Shown: one piece after another, positions 1-5,332 of the stretch
Layout of the letters: each line of letters opens with the position of its first letter
How positions within the stretch are numbered: the first letter of the stretch is position 1
Assembly: GCA_946629475.1 (NCBI GenBank)
Contig: CAMOXX010000152.1
Coordinates: forward strand, 1-6,700
DNA from: an uncultured Blautia sp.
GTDB taxonomy: Bacteria > Bacillota > Clostridia > Lachnospirales > Lachnospiraceae
DNA length: 6,700 bases
Reading direction: 5' to 3'
Program-made: the position numbers and the translations under genes
The notes under the pieces: generated by a model
The model's input: only the letters and a program-made list of their open reading frames with translations
What the model was told of the DNA's origin: nothing
Database searches by the model: none

Positions 1-1
1 C

Positions 2-922
2 GCAAAAAATGCGCGGAAGTTTGTAATCGGGGATGACAGAGTCCTGGATATGATGATCCAGTTTGAAACAATGTCTGCAGACTGCTTTCTCACGGATTAC
101 ATCCATTTACCATTTTCTTTGAGAAAACTGAAGCGGGCCTTTTCAAAATGGCAGAAGGCGATGGGAGAGGACGGCTGGAATGCCCTGTATCTCGAAAACC
201 ATGACCATCCGAGGGTGATTGACCGTTATGGAAGCCTTGAATACTGGCGGGAATCCGGCACCATGCTTGCAGCATGCTTTATTCTGCAGCGGGGAACGCC
301 CTTTATTTATCAGGGGCAGGAGCTGGGCATGACGAATATTGCGCTGCAATCGATCGACCAGTATCTGGATGTGGTATCCAAAAATGCTTATCATCGCTTT
401 CACCTGAATGAGCCGATCCAGAAAAGACTGAAGCGTGTACAGGTTTCCAGCAGAGATTCTGCAAGAACACCGGTTCAATGGAATTCAGAAGCGAATGCCG
501 GCTTTTCGGACTGTGAACCGTGGTTTTATATCAACCCGAATTACAAAACGGTCAATGCGGCCGAGGAAGAAAAAGATCCGGACAGCATACTGAACTTTTA
601 CCGGAAATGCCTGCGCCTTCGGAAGTCTGAAAGCGCGCTGCTTTCAGGAAGCTACAGGGAGTATGCGCGGCTTCGGCGGCATATTTATGTATATGAAAGG
701 CAGTATCAGAGTGAAAAGGTGCTGGTAATATGCTCTTTTTCAAAGCGGGAAGAGAGCTTCAGACTGCCGGAAGTATACCGTGAAAAAAACACTGTGCTGC
801 TTCTTGATAATTATCCCGGGAAAAGGCGATTTTCGGCCGGGCAGAAACGTATTCGATTAAAGCCTTATGAGGTCGTGGTGCTGAAAGCCGCCGCGGCGGC
901 AGAGGATGGTTCATTGCCTTGA
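2..922 (+). CDS. GH13 alpha-glucosidase (oligo-1,6-glucosidase / trehalose-6-phosphate hydrolase type), C-terminal part
   Basis: Cytoplasmic glycoside hydrolase of family GH13 that would release glucose from short alpha-glucosides (isomaltose-type oligosaccharides, or trehalose-6-phosphate). The reading frame is open from the window edge (first whole codon at base 2), so the start is missing; about 306 residues are present against about 550-560 for the family. The segment begins near strand beta-5/6 (LDMMIQFE, like the family's LNMVFQFE). It keeps the region with the transition-state-stabilising Asp (LENHDHPR; Asp codon 203-205), the RGTPFIYQGQELGMTN block (usual form QGEE), SRDSARTPVQWN, and NPNYKTVNA followed by DPDSILNFYRK, then the C-terminal beta domain. 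The nucleophile Asp and acid/base Glu lie left of the window, so completeness cannot be judged. NHDHP replaces the more common NHDQP. The exact substrate (GH13_31 versus GH13_29) cannot be settled from this half. The end is Ala-rich (KAAAAAEDGSLP) and overlaps the next promoter; no terminator separates it from the ABC genes. Confidence 0.93.
   Translation, partial: AKNARKFVIGDDRVLDMMIQFETMSADCFLTDYIHLPFSLRKLKRAFSKWQKAMGEDGWNALYLENHDHPRVIDRYGSLEYWRESGTMLAACFILQRGTPFIYQGQELGMTNIALQSIDQYLDVVSKNAYHRFHLNEPIQKRLKRVQVSSRDSARTPVQWNSEANAGFSDCEPWFYINPNYKTVNAAEEEKDPDSILNFYRKCLRLRKSESALLSGSYREYARLRRHIYVYERQYQSEKVLVICSFSKREESFRLPEVYREKNTVLLLDNYPGKRRFSAGQKRIRLKPYEVVVLKAAAAAEDGSLP
887..900. repeat. GC-only 14-base perfect palindrome near the glucosidase stop codon
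   Basis: GCCGCCGCGGCGGC is its own reverse complement. It encodes part of the Ala run at the C-terminus of the glucosidase. As RNA it can form a five-pair stem with a CGCG loop. No T-run follows, so it is not called a terminator. It lies 14 bases before the -35 element of the next promoter. It may be only a by-product of repeated GCC/GCG Ala codons. Confidence 0.4.
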
Positions 923-942
923 AAAGGTGCCTGTGCTATAAT
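914..942 (+). promoter_or_regulatory. Vegetative (sigma-A type) extended -10 promoter for the ABC genes
   Basis: The -35 TTGCCT (914-919) and a perfect -10 TATAAT (937-942) are separated by exactly 17 bases. TG at 934-935, one base before the -10, makes it an extended -10 promoter, which offsets the weaker -35. The predicted start of transcription is near 949, giving a leader of about 60 bases before the TTG start at 1011. The -35 box lies inside the last codons of the upstream glucosidase gene, so transcription of that gene would run through it. Confidence 0.8.
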
Positions 943-951
943 TAAAAATTA

Positions 952-968
952 ATGCAAGCGCTCAACAT
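952..968 (+). promoter_or_regulatory. cre-like catabolite-response / LacI-family operator
   Basis: ATGCAAGCGCTCAACAT matches the Bacillota cre consensus WTGNAANCGNWWNNCAW at every specified position except one (C at 963 where W is expected). The core AAGCGCT is typical of LacI/CcpA-family operators. It begins 9 bases after the -10 box and covers roughly +4 to +20 of the predicted transcript. Sites in that position usually repress by blocking initiation or early elongation. The regulator could be CcpA or a local LacI-family sugar repressor of the neighbouring glucosidase locus; the sequence cannot tell which. Confidence 0.6.
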
Positions 969-1010
969 CTGGCTAAGGATAATTTTGATTCGGGAAATCG
1001 GGGGATCAAT

Positions 1011-1934
1011 TTGACCAGGATCGATAAATCACAAATATTGGAGAACGGACAGGATCCTGCGGATCTGAGGGGTGAGGGGCTGAAGATCAGTCTCAGAGAA
1101 AAGATCGTCAGCAGTCTGATGAAGCGGCGCTGTCTACTGAAGGATATCAGGCTGACGATCCCCAACGGGTCTCTGGTACTGCTCCTTGGCGGGTCCGGAT
1201 CCGGCAAAACGACCTTTGTCAATGCCGTTACCGGCTATGAGAAGGCTGATGCCGAGATGCTTCTGAACGGTCAGGACATTTATAAAGAGTATGACCAGAT
1301 GAAATACCGCATCGGCTTTGTGCCGCAGCAGGTCCTTCTCAGGATGAATGATACGGTGGAACGTACGCTTGAGGATGCTGCGTCACTCAGACTTCCAGCT
1401 GATATGAGCCGGGAGGACAGGAAAAAGAGAGTGAACGAGGTCATGGATACGCTCGGCTTAAGCGCCGGTCGTACCGGACTGGTCTCTAAAAAGTCCGGCG
1501 GAATGAAAAAGAGGATATCGATCGGCATGGAGCTGATCTCCGATCCGGAGCTCTTTATTCTGGATGAACCGGACTCCGGACTGGACGGCGTGATCGCCAG
1601 AGAGCTTTTTATGAAGCTCCGGGAGGAGGCTGACCGCGGCAGGATCGTGGTCACGATCACGCATACTCCTGACAGGGTCGCTGACCTTTTTGACAAGGTC
1701 ATTGTACTTGCAAGGGATTCCGGACGTACCGGCCGGCTCGCTTTTTACGGTTCCCCTGCGGAGGCATATGAGTTTTTCGGAAAGACCAGTATGGAAGACA
1801 TCGTCATGTCCGTCAACGGCCGCGATCAGGGAGGAGAGGGCAGAGCTGAGGAATATATTGAAAAATATGCTGCCCTGAGGAAAGAAGCGGACACTCCTGC
1901 TGCGGACGCATCGGATGCTCCAAAGGAAACATGA
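1011..1934 (+). CDS. ABC transporter ATP-binding protein, ABCG-like exporter ATPase
   Basis: Nucleotide-binding subunit (307 residues) that would power the permease encoded next to it. Visible motifs: Walker A GGSGSGKTT (60-68), Q-loop PQQ (105-107), signature KSGGMKKR (161-168), Walker B with LDEP (184-187), D-loop SGLDG (189-193), and H-loop His218 in TITHTP. After the core comes an ABCG-type tail, LAFYGSPAEAYEFF (243-256), and a charged end. The signature departs from LSGGQ at two positions (Lys for Leu, Met for Gln), which is odd for an otherwise intact ATPase. The start is TTG at 1011, preceded by GGGGGA (1000-1005) at about 5 bases spacing. The frame is open further back to 942 but has no better start there, and the first in-frame ATG (1116) would cut off the conserved-looking N-terminus IDKSQILENG. 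No membrane segment is present. The substrate is unknown. Transcription is probably from the promoter at 914-942 under the cre-like site. Confidence 0.92.
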   Translation: MTRIDKSQILENGQDPADLRGEGLKISLREKIVSSLMKRRCLLKDIRLTIPNGSLVLLLGGSGSGKTTFVNAVTGYEKADAEMLLNGQDIYKEYDQMKYRIGFVPQQVLLRMNDTVERTLEDAASLRLPADMSREDRKKRVNEVMDTLGLSAGRTGLVSKKSGGMKKRISIGMELISDPELFILDEPDSGLDGVIARELFMKLREEADRGRIVVTITHTPDRVADLFDKVIVLARDSGRTGRLAFYGSPAEAYEFFGKTSMEDIVMSVNGRDQGGEGRAEEYIEKYAALRKEADTPAADASDAPKET

Positions 1935-1938
1935 ACAG

Positions 1939-2901
1939 ATGAATGCTGAAAATTCCAACAGAAAAGAAAAGGTAAAATATCGGGGACGGATCGGTCAGAC
2001 CGGCATTTATCTGGGAAAGCTCATCCGCATGTTCCGGTACCAGAATGACTGGAAGGTGATCCCCATGGCGGCACTGATCGCAGGTCTTGTAACATTTGCG
2101 GTCGGTGCGAACCTGTTTAAAACACAGGAGGGAACTTTCCAGGGCTGCTTTGCTCTCGTCTGTGCCTGCGTATGGAACGGCTTCTTTAACTCGATCCAGG
2201 TGGTCTGCCGTGAAAGACCGATCATCAAGCGCGAGCACCGGGCAGGTATGCATATCAGCTCTTATATCGCTGCTCATCTGATCTACCAGATGTTTCTCTG
2301 TGCGGCACAGACTGTGATCATACTGCTTGTCTGCCGCCTGATGCGGATCGAAATGCCTTCGGAGGGGCTGATCACTTCGTCGTTCCTTCTGGATCTGTCT
2401 CTGACGCTTTTCCTGATCACCTATGCGGCGGATGTATTTTCTCTTGCCATATCCTCACTGGTGAAAAATACCACCACGGCCATGACGGTAATGCCGTTTC
2501 TGCTGATCTTTCAGCTGCTGTTCTCCGGAGGGCTCGTTCAGCTCCAGGGCTTAGCTGTGAAGATCACGGACATTACCATAGCCAAGTGGGGCCTCAAAGG
2601 CCTTTGTACACTCGGGAATTACAATTCCAGGCCTATGGTGGGCCTCTGGAATATGATCTATAAATTCCGGGATATGGAGGTTTATGACACAAAGCCGATC
2701 GGCGAGGTCCTTGACTGGATCCAGAGAGAGAACAGGCTCGATGAAGTGCTTCGGGCGGCCGGAGAGAATAACCAGAGCCCGGAATATCTTTTTACGGCGG
2801 GCAATCTGATGAACTGCTGGGTCCATATGATCATTATCACACTGATCTGTGCAGTGATCTCGGTCATACTGCTTGAGTTTATCGACCGGGACAAACGGTA
2901 A
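1939..2901 (+). CDS. ABC-2 type transporter permease, six-helix ABCG-like membrane subunit
   Basis: Integral membrane partner of the ATPase just upstream; 320 residues from the ATG at 1939. AAAGGAA (1922-1928) sits 10 bases before this ATG. An earlier in-frame ATG at 1915 (328 residues) has no clear ribosome site, so 1939 is preferred; the gap to the upstream stop is 4 bases. Numbering from 1939, hydrophobic segments lie at about 40-60, 70-88, 113-133, 152-177, 183-198 and 296-313. The motif RERPIIKREHR (91-101) lies between helices 2 and 3, where ABC-2 permeases contact the ATPase. A polar stretch of about 95 residues separates helices 5 and 6, matching the large extracellular loop of ABCG half-transporters. 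It ends in EFIDRDKR. With the ATPase it forms a split ABCG-style exporter, likely a heterotetramer of two of each. The cargo cannot be read from sequence. Confidence 0.9.
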   Translation: MNAENSNRKEKVKYRGRIGQTGIYLGKLIRMFRYQNDWKVIPMAALIAGLVTFAVGANLFKTQEGTFQGCFALVCACVWNGFFNSIQVVCRERPIIKREHRAGMHISSYIAAHLIYQMFLCAAQTVIILLVCRLMRIEMPSEGLITSSFLLDLSLTLFLITYAADVFSLAISSLVKNTTTAMTVMPFLLIFQLLFSGGLVQLQGLAVKITDITIAKWGLKGLCTLGNYNSRPMVGLWNMIYKFRDMEVYDTKPIGEVLDWIQRENRLDEVLRAAGENNQSPEYLFTAGNLMNCWVHMIIITLICAVISVILLEFIDRDKR

Positions 2902-2955
2902 GCCGTTCATCGCAGAAAGCTGCAGAAGCAAAAGATGACGCAGGGCACGGTTCAA

Positions 2956-2984
2956 TTGAGAACCTGCAGGGGCTGATGTATATA
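2956..2984 (+). promoter_or_regulatory. Candidate sigma-A promoter for the dipeptidase operon
   Basis: TTGAGA (2956-2961, one mismatch to TTGACA) is followed after 17 bases by TATATA (2979-2984). The overlapping TATAAA (2981-2986) is a closer -10 but gives a 19-base spacer. Transcription would begin near 2991, leaving a leader of under 20 bases before the ATG at 3009, with the ribosome site AGAGGA (2998-3003) inside it. Since no terminator precedes it, read-through from the ABC genes is also possible. Confidence 0.5.
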
Positions 2985-3008
2985 AATGCTTGACCAAAGA
3001 GGAAGAAA

Positions 3009-3671
3009 ATGTCAGTTGATTACAGGGAAAAGGTTTTGACGGATGCGTCCGGTTTTGTACTGCTCGCTGATTACGTTCCTTCTGTGATCCAGGAGATCCG
3101 GTATTATTCGAGCTATAACTTTATCGGGGAGCGGATCGACGGATACGAGGAGCCCTGTGCCCTCCTTACCAGGGAGGCGGCGAGAGCCCTGAAGAATGCG
3201 GCAGGGGAGCTGAACGCGCAGGGGTACCGGATCAAGGTCTTTGATGCTTACCGTCCGGCCTGTGCAGTCCGGCATTTTGTGCTGTGGGGGATAGAGGATC
3301 TGGATCTCAGGATGAAACCGTATTTTTATCCGGACCTGGAAAAACAGGAGCTTTTTATCAGAGGCTACATCGCAAAGCAGTCCAGCCACAGCAGAGGCAG
3401 TGCCATCGACCTCACGCTTCTGGACATGAAGACCGGCCGGGAAGTGGATATGGGCGGACCCTTCGATTATTTCAGCGAGCTTTCCCATCCGGATTACAGA
3501 GGGATCACGAAGGAGCAGTTTGAAAACCGCATGTTCCTGCAGAAGGTGATGGTTCGAAACGGCTTCAGACCGTATGAATGTGAATGGTGGCATTTTATGC
3601 TCGAAAATGAGCCCTATCCTGACACTTACTTTGAATTTCCTGTTTCCACAAAGGTTTTAAAAGGCATATGA
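3009..3671 (+). CDS. D-alanyl-D-alanine dipeptidase, VanX/DdpX type (peptidase family M15D)
   Basis: Zinc metallopeptidase that would hydrolyse D-Ala-D-Ala dipeptide. The protein has 220 residues, slightly longer than VanX (202). The M15 zinc site is complete: the SxHxxGxAxD motif gives His127 and Asp134, and ECEWWHF (190-196) gives the catalytic Glu192 and third zinc ligand His195. Arg82 in AYRPA matches the substrate-stabilising Arg of VanX. There is no signal peptide or membrane segment, so it should act in the cytoplasm like VanX. The ATG at 3009 follows AGAGGA (2998-3003) at good spacing. Its stop overlaps the phosphatase start as ATGA, so the two are translationally coupled. No vanH, vanA/B ligase or vanRS gene is in the window, so a glycopeptide-resistance role is not supported; D-Ala salvage or peptidoglycan precursor control is likelier. 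A D,D-carboxypeptidase activity like VanXY is possible but cannot be judged. Confidence 0.9.
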   Translation: MSVDYREKVLTDASGFVLLADYVPSVIQEIRYYSSYNFIGERIDGYEEPCALLTREAARALKNAAGELNAQGYRIKVFDAYRPACAVRHFVLWGIEDLDLRMKPYFYPDLEKQELFIRGYIAKQSSHSRGSAIDLTLLDMKTGREVDMGGPFDYFSELSHPDYRGITKEQFENRMFLQKVMVRNGFRPYECEWWHFMLENEPYPDTYFEFPVSTKVLKGI

Positions 3672-5332
3672 TCGGAAAGCTTCGCTACAGTCTGGCATTC
3701 AAAATACTTGCGGGAGTCGTTCTGCTGCTGGCTCTGCTGTCTCTTTTCATAGGTATGATCGGCTATCGGGGCTTTACAGAGGCAATACTGGAGCAGTATG
3801 TCGAGGGCGCTTTCCGGACAGCGGATTCCGCTGCCGAACTGGTCAATCCGGATCATATCGAACGATTTGTGGAAAGCGGCGGAAAGACAGGGGAATACGA
3901 AGCGGTCCATTTCAGCATGAATCGGCTGTGCAATTCTCAGGGGGTGACCTTCATTTACGTGATCCAGCCGGATCGGACGGATTACGGGCATATCAAGTTC
4001 ATTTTTTCGACCATAAATGATGAGAGTCCCTATACTCAGTATGAATTCGGCTTTGTCCGGGCAACGACGAATGACGAATACCGCGAAAAGTACCGTCAGA
4101 TGTATGAGGAAGGGTTGGAACGGGCGCTGGTCGTCAGAGACTCCGGTTATATTCAGACGGATAAACACATTACGGCAATGATCCCGCTGAAGGGCGCCGA
4201 CAGGAAGACCAAGGCGATCCTGTGTGTTCAGAGACAGCTGGATGTCCTCGATGCTGCGCGTATAAGATATGTACGCAATGTACTTCTTGCCCTCGCCGCG
4301 GTGTCGGCGCTTGTGATCCTCGGACAGGGCGCATTTATTTATCAGCGCATGCTGGCGCCGGTCCTCCAGATCACAAAGGAAGCGGACCGTTTTGCGGATG
4401 AAAGCATTCCTGCTGAAAAAAAGCTGGCTGAGCAGATCCCGTTCAGAGATGAGATCGGAGACCTTGCCGATGCCGTTGACCGTATGGAGGAGCAGGTCTG
4501 CACCTATATGGATAATCTGACCAGGATCACGGCGGAGAAAGAACATATGGCTGCGGAGCTGAATGTTGCCAGGAAGATCCAGAGCGGCATGCTGCCGAAT
4601 CTGTTTCCGCCTTTCCCGGAGAAAAAAAGCATTGACCTCTTTGCTTCGATGAACCCCGCGAGGGAAGTAGGCGGTGACTTTTACGACTTTTTCCTGGTGG
4701 ATGAGGATCACCTCGCGATGGTGATTGCCGATGTGTCCGGAAAGGGTATCCCCGCCGCCTTGTTTATGATGGTCTCTGATATTCTGATCCGTACGGAGGT
4801 GAAACATGGCACACATCCCGCTGAAGCTCTGACGCGCGTCAACGATCGTCTCTGCAGCAGCAACCGCGCGGAAATGTTCGTTACGACATGGCTCGGGATC
4901 CTGGAGCTTTCCAGCGGCAGGCTGCAGGCGGCCAATGCAGGACATGAGTATCCGGCCATTATGCGTGCAGGAGGAGAGTATGAGCTGTACAGGGATCCGC
5001 ACGGACTGGTTCTCGGCGGACTGGAAGGCATAGTATACAGGGACTATGAAGTGCAGCTGAAAAAAGGAGACTGCATTTTCGTATATACTGACGGTGTGAC
5101 GGAGGCTGCAGATAAGGACAACCGTCAGTTCGGAACGGACCGCATGCTGCAGGCGCTGAATAAAGAGAAGGACAAAAGCGCCGACAAGGTGCTCAGCCGG
5201 GTGCTGGCGGATATCAGAAAATTTGTCGGCAAAGCGCCTCAATTTGATGATATCACTATGATGTGTCTCAAGTATAAAGGTCCCGAGGATGAAGACAAAG
5301 GAGGGCAGGTAAGGCCGGATGCTGAAATTTGA
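3668..5332 (+). CDS. Membrane-bound SpoIIE/RsbU-family PP2C Ser/Thr phosphatase with extracytoplasmic sensor and HAMP domain
   Basis: A 554-residue signalling phosphatase. Order of parts: transmembrane helix 12-33; extracytoplasmic domain about 34-203; second helix 204-226; HAMP about 227-285, including PFRDEIGDLADAVDRM; a short coiled linker to about 304; PP2C/SpoIIE domain about 305-536. Catalytic features are intact: QSGMLP (305-310), GGDFYDF with metal-binding Asp337, ADVSGKG with Asp355, YTDGVTEA with Asp475, and the closing FDDIT with Asp527/Asp528. RsbU-type enzymes of this family dephosphorylate a phospho-Ser on an STAS-domain anti-anti-sigma factor in partner switching; no such partner or Ser/Thr kinase is encoded in the window. 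The outer domain has alpha/beta character (FIYVIQPD, IKFIFSTIND) like a Cache-type sensor, but I cannot name its family or ligand. The ATG overlaps the dipeptidase stop (ATGA) with AAAAGG (3659-3664) just upstream. Confidence 0.93.
   Translation: MIGKLRYSLAFKILAGVVLLLALLSLFIGMIGYRGFTEAILEQYVEGAFRTADSAAELVNPDHIERFVESGGKTGEYEAVHFSMNRLCNSQGVTFIYVIQPDRTDYGHIKFIFSTINDESPYTQYEFGFVRATTNDEYREKYRQMYEEGLERALVVRDSGYIQTDKHITAMIPLKGADRKTKAILCVQRQLDVLDAARIRYVRNVLLALAAVSALVILGQGAFIYQRMLAPVLQITKEADRFADESIPAEKKLAEQIPFRDEIGDLADAVDRMEEQVCTYMDNLTRITAEKEHMAAELNVARKIQSGMLPNLFPPFPEKKSIDLFASMNPAREVGGDFYDFFLVDEDHLAMVIADVSGKGIPAALFMMVSDILIRTEVKHGTHPAEALTRVNDRLCSSNRAEMFVTTWLGILELSSGRLQAANAGHEYPAIMRAGGEYELYRDPHGLVLGGLEGIVYRDYEVQLKKGDCIFVYTDGVTEAADKDNRQFGTDRMLQALNKEKDKSADKVLSRVLADIRKFVGKAPQFDDITMMCLKYKGPEDEDKGGQVRPDAEI
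5297..5305 (+). promoter_or_regulatory. Ribosome binding site with long spacing for the DUF218 gene
   Basis: AAAGGAGGG is close to the ideal Shine-Dalgarno but lies 13 bases from the ATG at 5319, longer than usual. No earlier start can use it, because an in-frame TAA at 5310-5312 closes the frame; ATG 5319 is therefore the first possible start. A weaker AAGG (5311-5314) is closer. The site is inside the last codons of the phosphatase gene, consistent with translational coupling. Confidence 0.6.

Noticed and set aside
919..942. TTGAAA (919-924) as the -35 box for the TATAAT at 937-942
   Set aside because: The spacer would be only 12 bases; TTGCCT at 914-919 gives 17.
1915..1938. Earlier in-frame ATG for the ABC-2 permease
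   Set aside because: It would add eight residues overlapping the ATPase end and lacks a ribosome site; AAAGGAA at 1922-1928 supports the ATG at 1939. The earlier start cannot be excluded.
1458..1958. Minus-strand open frame of 166 codons within the ABC ATPase gene
   Set aside because: It is antisense to Walker B, the D-loop and the H-loop of a convincing ATPase and shows no domain of its own.
3009..3671. Glycopeptide-resistance gene cluster
   Set aside because: Only a VanX-type dipeptidase is present; no vanH, ligase or vanRS genes are found in the flanks shown.
3626..5242. A 538-codon open frame on the minus strand opposite the phosphatase gene
   Set aside because: The plus strand encodes a complete phosphatase with all family motifs over the same bases. 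The minus-strand product has no recognisable domain and is rich in Arg/His/Gln, typical of an antisense shadow caused by codon bias; its 3' part also runs into the dipeptidase end.
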